Below, piece after piece: positions 52,509-60,023 of a stretch of 64,000 nt of DNA. The notes under the pieces were generated by a model. That model did not search any database. It saw only the letters and a list, made by a program, of their open reading frames with translations, and was not told the DNA's origin. This DNA is from Cryobacterium tagatosivorans (lineage in GTDB: Bacteria; Actinomycetota; Actinomycetes; Actinomycetales; Microbacteriaceae): contig NZ_SOEZ01000075.1 in the NCBI RefSeq assembly GCF_004402215.1, forward strand, positions 62,001 to 126,000, in the 5' to 3' direction. Position 1 is the stretch's first letter. The number at the start of each line of letters is the position of its first letter. The position numbers were made by a program, and so were the translations under genes.

Positions 52509-52721
52509 GCGGATACCGTGTCATCGGGAATAGCCTCGGCGCACTCCGCCTTGTCACAACAGTCGGCCGCCTGGGCCCGATGCTGGTGCTGATGCCCGTG
52601 ACGACGGATGCCGACGGCCCGGGCCGGCCGGGCCCCCGACCTTCCGTCTCCCACCCCTTTCGGCTCCCACCGACGCCGTTCCCTTGACTCCGTTCCCATC
52701 AACACCGAGGACCTTCTCCGA

Positions 52722-53999
52722 GTGACTACTGCCGCCATCCCCGTTATCTCCGCCGCGCAACTTGCCTCCACCGCCCGCCACCCTGGCGACGCCCTCTCGC
52801 GCGGGCAGCGACTCGTCTACATCCTCGTGCTCGGGGCGCTCACCGCCCTCGGACCGTTCACGATCGACCTGTACCTGCCGGCGTTCCCCATCCTCGAGAG
52901 CGAGCTCGGCGTCTCCGCCGCGGCCATCCAGCTCACCCTGACCGGCACGATGCTCGGCTTCGGATTCGGCCAGCTCGTCGTCGGACCGTGGAGCGACAAG
53001 GTGGGCCGGCGCCTTCCGCTCATGCTCGCGACCGTGTTCCACGTGCTCGCCTGCGTGGGCGCCGCCCTGTCCCAGGACATCGTCTGGCTCGGCCTGTTCC
53101 GGGTGCTGCAGGGCTTCGGCGCCGCGGCCGGCGGTGTCGTGGCGATGGCCATGGTGCGCGACCTGTTCGGCGGAAAACCGCTGGTCAAGATGCTTTCCCG
53201 GCTCGCCCTGATCAGCGGGCTCGCGCCCGTGCTCGCGCCGGTCATCGGCTCGCAGCTGCTGCTGGTGATGGACTGGCGCGGCATCTTCTGGGTGCTCGCC
53301 GCCTACGGCGTGCTCGTCGTCCTGGCCGTGGCGATCTGGATCGTCGAGACCCTGCCGGAGAGCCAGCGGCACTTCTCGGGGCACAACACGATGGCCCAGC
53401 GCTACAAGGCGGTGCTCAGCGACCGTGTCTTCGTCGGGGTGGCGATCATCGGAGCGATGACGTTCACCGGCCTGTTCTCGTACCTGTCGGCATCCTCGTT
53501 CCTCTTCCAGCAGATCTACTCCTTCAACCCGCAGCAGTACGGGCTGCTCTTCGCCGTCAACTCGCTCGGCGTCGTCGCCGGTGTGCAGCTGAGCGCCCGG
53601 CTGATGCACCGCTGGAACGTCGGCCCGCAGTGGATCCTCGCGACCACCACGATCGTCATGGCGGTCATGGCCGTCGCGATCGTGGTGCTGGACCTCGCGG
53701 GCGCCGGGCTCTGGGGGACGCTGATCCCGCTCTGGTTCTTCATCGCGGCCTGTGGCTTCACCTTCCCCACCGTGCAGGTGCTCGCCCTCAACGCGCACGG
53801 CCACGAGGCGGGAACCGCGGCCTCGCTGCTCGGTGCGGCGAACTTCGGTATCGCCGGGCTGATCTCGCCGCTGGTCGGCGTGCTCGGCGTCAGCACCGCG
53901 CTCCCGATGGGCTCGGTGATGGCCGGCAGCGCCTGCGTCTCGATCCTCGCCCTGTGGTTCGTCGTGCGGCCGCGCCGGGTGGCCGCTCTCTCGCACTAG
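52722..53999 (+). CDS. MFS transporter, Bcr/CflA drug-efflux type
   Basis: Twelve-segment major-facilitator protein of 425 aa. The N-terminal half has LGALTALGPFTIDLYLPAFP, typical of Bcr/CflA drug exporters, and the loop motif GPWSDKVGRRLPLM (MFS motif A, about residues 83-96). The remaining segments are well spaced and the frame is intact. The GTG at 52722 is preferred over ATG 52608 because the N-terminal extension has no membrane segments or homology. It follows the ROK gene but no sugar specificity can be inferred. Confidence 0.85.
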   Translation: MTTAAIPVISAAQLASTARHPGDALSRGQRLVYILVLGALTALGPFTIDLYLPAFPILESELGVSAAAIQLTLTGTMLGFGFGQLVVGPWSDKVGRRLPLMLATVFHVLACVGAALSQDIVWLGLFRVLQGFGAAAGGVVAMAMVRDLFGGKPLVKMLSRLALISGLAPVLAPVIGSQLLLVMDWRGIFWVLAAYGVLVVLAVAIWIVETLPESQRHFSGHNTMAQRYKAVLSDRVFVGVAIIGAMTFTGLFSYLSASSFLFQQIYSFNPQQYGLLFAVNSLGVVAGVQLSARLMHRWNVGPQWILATTTIVMAVMAVAIVVLDLAGAGLWGTLIPLWFFIAACGFTFPTVQVLALNAHGHEAGTAASLLGAANFGIAGLISPLVGVLGVSTALPMGSVMAGSACVSILALWFVVRPRRVAALSH

Positions 54000-54019
54000 C
54001 CGCCGCGCCCCGCGCCGCG

Positions 54020-54078
54020 CTGAGTCGCGGACAAAGTACCTTCCCGGGCCGAACGAAGGTGCGTTGTCCGCAATTGAG
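54020..54078. repeat. Intergenic inverted repeat, family E (copy 2)
   Basis: Arms of 24 bases (54020-54043, beginning CTGAGTCGCGGA; 54055-54078) with an 11-base loop. The left arm is identical over 22 bases to the right arm of the 35061 element read in the opposite sense. It lies between the MFS and PAP2 genes. Confidence 0.88.
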
Positions 54079-54121
54079 TGTGCGGATGCCCGCGGGCATG
54101 CGGGCGCTCTAGCATTGACGG

Positions 54122-54880
54122 ATGGACGACATCCAGAAGCACCCGGAAGTTGCCGCCCGACCGCAAGCCAGGCGGGTCGCTCACTGGTGGTGGATCGTGA
54201 GCGGAGTCGTGGCGGTGGTCCTGGCCGCCCTGATCGGCTTCATCGTCGTGGTCCGCGACAACGGGGCGCCGTTCGGCTTCGACACCGAGTGGATGTCCGA
54301 GATCGCCGAAGAGCGCGCGCCGGTCTGGGACTTCCTGTCGTACCTGATGAACTCCCTCGGCGGCAATCTCCTCGGCATCCTCGTGATCCCGGTTCTGATC
54401 ATCGTCATGCTGCTGATCATGAAGCGGCCCTGGGCGGCCGGGTACTACCTCGCGGCCACGCTGGTGAGCTCGGGCATGGTTCAACTGCTCAAGAAGTCGT
54501 TCGGCCGGGCTCGCCCGGAAGACATCCTCGTTCAGGTCGACTTCGGGTCGTTCCCCTCCGGGCACGTCGGCAACGCGGCCACCATGGCCGTCATCCTGGC
54601 CATCATCTTCCCCCGGCTCTGGGTCTGGATCGCCGGGGCCGCGTACGTGGTCCTGATGATGATCAGCCGCACCTACCTGGGCGCCCACTGGCTCTCCGAC
54701 ACGATCGGCGGCGCCCTGCTCGGCATCGGCGTCGCGATCGTGGTCTGGGCGCCGTTCGCCGCGAAACTCGACGGCGAGCGCGAATTGGCGGTGCAGCGTC
54801 GGTCGGCGGCGCATCCGCCACCGCCGGCGCGCGAGTCGCAGTCGGCGCCCGTCGAATTCGACGGAGAAACTCCGAAATAA
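54122..54880 (+). CDS. PAP2-family phosphatase
   Basis: Membrane phosphatase of the phosphatidic acid/undecaprenyl-diphosphate type, 252 aa. Motifs of the family are in order: KKSFGRARP (about residue 121), FPSGHVGNAATM (about 144) and SRTYLGAHWLSD (about 180), with several membrane segments around them. The C-terminal tail (residues about 225-252) is soluble and ends with EFDGETPK, residues encoded by the left arm of a family-A repeat, whose sequence also supplies the TAA stop. Confidence 0.92.
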   Translation: MDDIQKHPEVAARPQARRVAHWWWIVSGVVAVVLAALIGFIVVVRDNGAPFGFDTEWMSEIAEERAPVWDFLSYLMNSLGGNLLGILVIPVLIIVMLLIMKRPWAAGYYLAATLVSSGMVQLLKKSFGRARPEDILVQVDFGSFPSGHVGNAATMAVILAIIFPRLWVWIAGAAYVVLMMISRTYLGAHWLSDTIGGALLGIGVAIVVWAPFAAKLDGERELAVQRRSAAHPPPPARESQSAPVEFDGETPK

Positions 54881-54935
54881 GCGCCCGAAACAACGCAAAA
54901 GCTCGTCGAAACGCAATATCTCCGTCGAATTCGGC
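54851..54935. repeat. Inverted-repeat element, family A (copy at PAP2 end)
   Basis: CGAATTCGACGGAGA (54853-54867) is perfectly mirrored by 54919-54933 around 51 bases, and shares its core with the element inside xylB. It overlaps the last codons and stop of the PAP2 gene. Confidence 0.88.
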
Positions 54936-54982
54936 GGAAGACGGGGCAGACAGCGACGGATGCCGCAGGGTAGCGTCGAGGG

Positions 54983-56254
54983 ATGAAGATTCTCCTTGTC
55001 GGTGCGGGTGGCGTCGGTGACGCGTTCGCGAAGATCATCGCCCGCCGTTCGTTCTACGAGCACGTCATCGTCAGCGACTACGACCTCGGCCGCGCCGAGC
55101 GCACGATCGAGGCGATCCGGGCCCGGCACGGAGCGGATGTCGCCGGCCGGTTCAGCGCGGCGCAGATCGACGCCTCCGACCCGGACCGGGTCGCAGCCGT
55201 CGCTCGGGAGCACGGCGCGACCCACGTGATGAACGCCGTCGAGCCCAAGTTCGTGCCGACCATCTTCGCCGGGGCGCTGGCCGCGAATGCCGACTACCTC
55301 GACATGGCGATGAGTCTCTCCGAGCCGCACCCGACCGACCCGCACGCGCAGACCGGCGTCAAGCTCGGCGACGACCAGTTCGCCCAGGCCGGCGACTGGG
55401 AGACCGCGGGCCGCCTCGCCCTGGTCGGGATGGGCGTGGAGCCCGGGCTGTCCGACGTGTTCGCGCGCTACGCATCCGACCACCTGTTCAGCGAGATCGA
55501 CGAGCTCGGCACCCGCGACGGCGCCAACCTGGTGGTGCGCGACGAAGCCGGCAACGAGATCTTCGCGCCGTCCTTCAGCATCTGGACCACGATCGAGGAG
55601 TGCCTCAACCCGCCGGTCATCTTCGAGAAGGACAAGGGCTGGTTCACCACCGCGCCGTTCAGCGAACCGGAGATGTTCGACTTCCCGGAGGGCATCGGGC
55701 CGGTCGAGTGCGTGAACGTGGAGCACGAGGAAGTGCTGCTGATGCCCCGCTGGCTCGACGCCAAACGGGTCACCTTCAAGTACGGCCTCGGCGAGGAGTT
55801 CATCGGCGTGCTCAAGACGCTGCACCTGCTCGGCCTCGACAGCGTCGACCCGGTGCGCGTGCGCAGCGCCGCCGGCCCGGCCATGGTCGCGCCGCGGGAT
55901 GTCGTCGCCGCCTGCCTGCCCGACCCGGCCACGATCGGCCCGCGGATGACCGGCAAGACCTGCGCCGGCGTCTGGGTCACCGGCACCGGCCTGGACGGCG
56001 CCGCGCGCGAGGTGTACCTGTACCACGTGGCCGACAACGAGTGGACGATGGCCGAGTACGACGCGCAGTGCGTCGTCTGGCAGACCGCCCTCAACCCCGT
56101 CATCGCGCTGGAACTGCTCGCCGCCGGCGCCTGGGGCGGCATCGGCGTGCTCGGCCCGGAGGCCTTCGACGCGAAAGCCTTCCTCGACCTGATGGCCTCG
56201 CCAGAGTCCGAGGGCGGCTACGGCCAGCCCTGGGGTCTGCAGGACCGCCTGTGA
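54983..56254 (+). CDS. Saccharopine-dehydrogenase-like oxidoreductase
   Basis: A 423-aa NAD(P)-binding protein of the saccharopine dehydrogenase/homospermidine-synthase-like group. N-terminal Rossmann motif ILLVGAGGVGDAFAKIIA (about residues 3-20), acidic strand end VSDYDLGRAERT, NAVEPKFVPTIFAGALAA and GMGVEPGLSDVFARYASDH; the remaining half has the family's catalytic insert with HTTFK-like KRVTFKYGLGEEF. Substrate unknown. Its place beside an FAD oxidoreductase, a GNAT and a racemase-type enolase suggests amino-acid or amine metabolism (inference). Confidence 0.82.
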   Translation: MKILLVGAGGVGDAFAKIIARRSFYEHVIVSDYDLGRAERTIEAIRARHGADVAGRFSAAQIDASDPDRVAAVAREHGATHVMNAVEPKFVPTIFAGALAANADYLDMAMSLSEPHPTDPHAQTGVKLGDDQFAQAGDWETAGRLALVGMGVEPGLSDVFARYASDHLFSEIDELGTRDGANLVVRDEAGNEIFAPSFSIWTTIEECLNPPVIFEKDKGWFTTAPFSEPEMFDFPEGIGPVECVNVEHEEVLLMPRWLDAKRVTFKYGLGEEFIGVLKTLHLLGLDSVDPVRVRSAAGPAMVAPRDVVAACLPDPATIGPRMTGKTCAGVWVTGTGLDGAAREVYLYHVADNEWTMAEYDAQCVVWQTALNPVIALELLAAGAWGGIGVLGPEAFDAKAFLDLMASPESEGGYGQPWGLQDRL

Positions 56255-56268
56255 CACCCCGCGCCTTC

Positions 56269-56333
56269 CCCGCGAAAACGCAGTTGTGCGCGCTAAAACG
56301 TCGTTATAACGTGCACAACTGCGGGTTCGCGGG
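56269..56333. repeat. Intergenic inverted repeat, family D
   Basis: Arms CCCGCGAAAACGCAGTTGTGC-like (56269-56289) and 56313-56333 match except at two positions, around 23 bases. The right arm ends one base before the ATG of the following gene. Confidence 0.85.
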
Positions 56334-57710
56334 ATGTTGATCAACGGCGAGGTGTCGTTCTGGTGGAACCAGATCGGCCGGCCGGCGGCCCGCGCGCCGC
56401 TGCCCGGCTCCACGCGGGCCGACGTCTGCATCGTCGGCGCCGGGTACACCGGGCTGTGGACCGCCTACTACCTGAAGAAGGCCGCCCCGGCGCTCCGGAT
56501 CGTCATCCTCGAGCAGCGCTTCGCCGGCTACGGGGCATCCGGGCGCAACGGCGGCTGGCTCACCAACTCGATCACCGGCGGTCGCGAGCAGTACGTGAAG
56601 AGCCACGGGCGCGAGGCCGCCGAACGGTTCCAGGCCCGGATGAACGAGACGGTCGACGAGGTGATCCGGGTCGCCGCGGCCGAGGGCATCGACGCCGACA
56701 TCGTCAAGGGCGGCGAGTTCACCGTCGCCTACGACGAACCGCAGCAGCGCCGGCTGGAGGCCGCCGCGCGCGCCGAGCAGCAGTGGTCGATGACGGATGT
56801 CCAGCTCCTCTCCCAGAGAGAGGCCACCGCCCGGATCAACGTGGTCGGCACCACCGGGGCGATGTGGCATCCGCACTGCGCGCGCATCCAGCCGGCCAAG
56901 CTCGCCTTCGGGCTCGCCCGGGTGGTCGAGGCGCTCGGCGTGGAGATCTTCGAGGACACCACGGTGAGCGAGATCGCGCCGCACCGCGCGATCACCGACC
57001 GTGGCACCGTCGAGGCCCAGTTCGTCGTGCGGGCCACGGAGGGTTTCACGGCCGGGCTCGCCGGGCTGCACCGCGCCTGGCTGCCGATGAACTCGTCCCT
57101 GATCGCGACCGAGCCGCTCGGTGCCGACGTCTGGGAGCGGATCGGCTGGGACGGCCGCGAGACCCTCGGCGACATGGCGCACGCCTACATGTACGCGCAG
57201 CGCACCGCCGACGACCGCATCGCGATCGGCGGCCGGGGGGTGCCGTACCGGTTCGGCTCGAAGACGGACTCTGACGGGCAGACCCCGGCGAGCACGGTCG
57301 AGGCGCTGCGCGGCATCCTCACCCGCTTCTTCCCGGCGACGCAGGGCGCGGCGATCGACCACGCCTGGTCCGGTGTGCTCGGCGTGCCCAGGGACTGGGC
57401 CGCGACCGTGGGCCTCGACCGCGGCACCGGCCTGGCCTGGGCCGGCGGCTACGTCGGCACCGGGGTGACCACGACGAACCTGGCCGGGCGCACCCTGCGG
57501 GACCTCATCCTCGGCCGGCAGAGCGCGCTCACCGGCCTGCCCTGGGTGAACCACCGGGTGCGCAACTGGGAGCCGGAGCCGCTGCGCTGGCTCGCCGTGC
57601 ACGCGCTGTACCAGGCCTACTCCCGGGCGGATCGGGCCGAGCTGACCCGGCGCCGCACCACCTCGCCCCTCGCCTCGATCGCCGACGTCGTCTCCGGCCG
57701 CGGCCACTAG
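56334..57710 (+). CDS. FAD-dependent oxidoreductase (DAO family)
   Basis: A 458-aa amine/amino-acid oxidase-type enzyme. FAD-binding motif VCIVGAGYTGLWTAYYL (GxGxxG, about residues 32-48), an acidic strand end IVILEQRFAGYGASGRNGGW, and a C-terminal GGYVGTGVTTTNLAGRTL that closes around the flavin (about 370-390). Typical of DadA-like oxidoreductases that deaminate amino acids or sarcosine-like amines. ATG 56334 directly follows the family-D repeat and has no ribosome-binding site, so translation may be coupled to the gene upstream or start slightly inside. Confidence 0.87.
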   Translation: MLINGEVSFWWNQIGRPAARAPLPGSTRADVCIVGAGYTGLWTAYYLKKAAPALRIVILEQRFAGYGASGRNGGWLTNSITGGREQYVKSHGREAAERFQARMNETVDEVIRVAAAEGIDADIVKGGEFTVAYDEPQQRRLEAAARAEQQWSMTDVQLLSQREATARINVVGTTGAMWHPHCARIQPAKLAFGLARVVEALGVEIFEDTTVSEIAPHRAITDRGTVEAQFVVRATEGFTAGLAGLHRAWLPMNSSLIATEPLGADVWERIGWDGRETLGDMAHAYMYAQRTADDRIAIGGRGVPYRFGSKTDSDGQTPASTVEALRGILTRFFPATQGAAIDHAWSGVLGVPRDWAATVGLDRGTGLAWAGGYVGTGVTTTNLAGRTLRDLILGRQSALTGLPWVNHRVRNWEPEPLRWLAVHALYQAYSRADRAELTRRRTTSPLASIADVVSGRGH

Positions 57711-57745
57711 CCCCGCGGCCCCCGCGACTGTCGAGGGCAGCCGTG

Positions 57746-57797
57746 GCCGTTTCGGACAATTGTGGCCGGCGTGCGGGCCACAGTTGTCCGAAACGGC
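57746..57797. repeat. Intergenic inverted repeat, family B
   Basis: GCCGTTTCGGACAATTGTGGCC-like arms (57746-57767) and 57776-57797 pair with one mismatch around an 8-base loop. The inner part ACAATTGTGGCC recurs in the element at 59934. Confidence 0.87.
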
Positions 57798-57906
57798 ACC
57801 AATCGGATCCGCGCGCGTCCGCAGCCCGCGCCGGTCCCCGCGCCCTCGGCCTCCGGAAGGGCGGGCGGGGGCTGACCCGGGCGGCCGAGTGTGGTCTACT
57901 CGTTGC

Positions 57907-58746
57907 ATGGCAGTTGATCCGGAAATCGTCGCAGAGGCCGGGCGCCGGGCCGAGGCCGCGGCCGAGGCCGCGGGCGTGGTCGTGCGGATGGCAGACCCCG
58001 GCGACATGAAGGCCATCATCGGTTTGTTCGAACGCACCTGGGGTCCCGGCCGCAGCCCGGACCGCTCGATGCTGCTCGCGCTGGACTACGCGGGGAACAC
58101 CGTGCTGATCGCGACCGCGGCCGGCAAGCCGGTCGGCGCCACGCTGGGCTTCCTCGGCTGGTCCGACGGCCTCCACCTGCATTCCCACATGGCGGCCGTC
58201 GTGCCGTGGCGGCGCAGCGGCGGAGTCGGCTACGCGCTCAAGCTGTTCCAGCGGGCGGTCTGCCTCGAGCACGGCGTCTCCGAGATCCGGTGGACCTTCG
58301 ACCCGCTCATCCGCCGCAACGCCCACTTCAACCTGGTCAAGCTGGGCGCGGAGGTGGTCACCTTCCTGCCGGACTTCTACGGGCGCCTCGACGACGTCGG
58401 CGTCGGCAGCGACCGCAGCGACCGGTTCGAGGTGCGCTGGCGCCTGGCGTCCGGGCGCGTGGAGCAGGCCCTCGCCGGCCAGGCCCACCACGCCTGGTCG
58501 ACGACCGACCGCCTGCCGCTGAACGTCGACTTCGAGCGGCTCCGGGCCGACGACCCGCACGCCGCCGGACTGCTCCGCGAGGAATCGCGGCTCTTGTTCC
58601 ACACCGCGACGGCCCGCGGCCTGCGCCCGGAACTGGACGCCGACAACGACTACGTGTTCACCTCGGACCCGGCCGACCCCGCCGATCCCGCCGATCCCGC
58701 CGATCCCGCCGATCCCGCGGATCCGGCCGACGGGAGCCGCGCATGA
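57907..58746 (+). CDS. GNAT-family N-acyltransferase
   Basis: A 279-aa protein with a central GNAT-type core: VVVRMADPGDMKAIIGLF, GNTVLIATAAGKPVGATLGF, HSHMAAVVPWRRSGGVGYAL (the acyl-CoA loop, where the family usually has Q/RxxGxG/A) and WTFDPLIRRNAHFNLVKLGA. Its stop overlaps the start of the NSAR-type enolase gene (ATGA), which fits the known partnership of N-succinyl- or N-acyl-transferases with N-acylamino-acid racemases. The C-terminus ends with seven copies of the tripeptide DPA (58666-58728), a low-complexity tail that is probably variable between strains. Confidence 0.82.
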   Translation: MAVDPEIVAEAGRRAEAAAEAAGVVVRMADPGDMKAIIGLFERTWGPGRSPDRSMLLALDYAGNTVLIATAAGKPVGATLGFLGWSDGLHLHSHMAAVVPWRRSGGVGYALKLFQRAVCLEHGVSEIRWTFDPLIRRNAHFNLVKLGAEVVTFLPDFYGRLDDVGVGSDRSDRFEVRWRLASGRVEQALAGQAHHAWSTTDRLPLNVDFERLRADDPHAAGLLREESRLLFHTATARGLRPELDADNDYVFTSDPADPADPADPADPADPADPADGSRA

Positions 58747-59879
58747 AGCTCGAGTCGATCACCCTGCACCGCGTGGCCATGCCGCTCGTGCGCCCGTTCG
58801 AGACGTCCTTCGCCCGGCAGACCACGCGAGTGCTCCTGCTCGTGCACGTGCGCACGGGCGGGGCCGAGGGCGGGGCCGAGGGCTGGGCCGAGTGCGTCGC
58901 CCTGGAGGGCCCGCTGTACAGCTCCGAGTACGTCGAGGGCGCCGAGCACGTCATCAGGCACTACCTCGCCCCGGCGCTGCTGGCGGCCCCGGATGTCACG
59001 GCCGAGACCGTCGGACCGCTCACGGCGTTCGTGGTGGGCCACCGGATGGCCAAGGCCGCGCTCGAGGCGGCCGTCCTCGACGCGCAGCTGCGCGCATCCG
59101 GCACGTCCTTCGGCGGCTACTTCGGCGCCGTCACCGACTGGGTCGACTGCGGCGTCTCGGTGGGGATCAGCCCCGACCTCGACACCCTGCTCGACGAGGT
59201 GTCCGGCTACGTCGAGGAGGGGTACCGGCGGATCAAGCTCAAGATCAAGCCCGGCTGGGACCTTCTCCCGGTCGCCGCCGTGCGCGAAATGATCGGGCCG
59301 GACATGCTGCTGCAGGTCGACGCGAACACCGCGTACACGGCCGCCGACATCGCGCACCTGGCCGGACTCGACCCGTTCAACCTCGTGCTGATCGAGCAGC
59401 CGTTCGTCGAAGAGGACATCAGGACCCACGTCGCACTGGCCCGGGCCATCGCGACCCCGGTCTGCCTCGACGAGTCGATCGTCAGCGTGGGCGTCGCGCT
59501 GGACGCGATCGAACGCGGCGCGACCTCCATCATCAACATCAAGCCCGGCCGGGTCGGCGGCTACCTCGAGTCCGTGCGCATCCACGACGCCTGCGTCCAG
59601 CACGACGTGCCGGTGTGGTGCGGGGGGATGCTGGAGACCGGCGTCGGGCGGGCGGCCAACGTGGCGCTCGCCGCGCTGCCCGGCTTCATCCTGCCCGGCG
59701 ACACCTCGGCGAGCGGCCGCTACTACGCCGAGGACCTCGTCGAGGAGCCCTTCGTGCTCGGCACGGGGGAGCATGCCGGGCAGCTGGCCGTGCCGACCGG
59801 GCCCGGCACCGGCGTCACCGTGCGGGGCGACCTCGTGCGCGACTGGGCGCTGGCCGACCCGGTGATCCTCCGCCAATAG
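58743..59879 (+). CDS. NSAR/OSBS-type enolase-superfamily enzyme
   Basis: A 378-aa member of the MR_MLE/OSBS subgroup that includes o-succinylbenzoate synthase (MenC) and N-succinyl/N-acylamino-acid racemase. Catalytic residues are all present: K-x-K in IKLKIKPGWD (about residues 163-168), metal ligands Asp in VDANTAY (about 192), Glu in IEQPF (about 218), Asp in LDESI (about 243), and Lys in NIKPGRVGG (about 267). ATG overlaps the GNAT stop. Pairing with an acyltransferase points to racemase rather than menaquinone function; no men genes are near. Confidence 0.9.
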   Translation: MKLESITLHRVAMPLVRPFETSFARQTTRVLLLVHVRTGGAEGGAEGWAECVALEGPLYSSEYVEGAEHVIRHYLAPALLAAPDVTAETVGPLTAFVVGHRMAKAALEAAVLDAQLRASGTSFGGYFGAVTDWVDCGVSVGISPDLDTLLDEVSGYVEEGYRRIKLKIKPGWDLLPVAAVREMIGPDMLLQVDANTAYTAADIAHLAGLDPFNLVLIEQPFVEEDIRTHVALARAIATPVCLDESIVSVGVALDAIERGATSIINIKPGRVGGYLESVRIHDACVQHDVPVWCGGMLETGVGRAANVALAALPGFILPGDTSASGRYYAEDLVEEPFVLGTGEHAGQLAVPTGPGTGVTVRGDLVRDWALADPVILRQ

Positions 59880-59933
59880 CCCGCCCACCCCCGCCCCGCC
59901 CGCCCCCGCTAACCCCCGCAACTGTTCCCAGTG

Positions 59934-59971
59934 CGGACGACTGTGGCCGGTGCGCGGGCCACAGTCGTCCG
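59934..59971. repeat. Intergenic inverted repeat, family B (copy 2)
   Basis: CGGACGACTGTGGCC (59934-59948) and its complement (59957-59971) form a perfect 15-base stem around 8 bases. GACTGTGGCC is shared with the family-B element at 57746. Confidence 0.88.
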
Positions 59972-60023
59972 AATTGGCCACGGTTGCCCGTGGATGCCGC
60001 GGCCTCGGCGCTAGGATGCCGCC

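Noticed and set aside
52608..52721. Longer N-terminus of the MFS transporter (start 52608)
   Set aside because: The extra 38 residues are Arg/Pro/Ser-rich with no membrane segment and no homology to the family's N-terminus.
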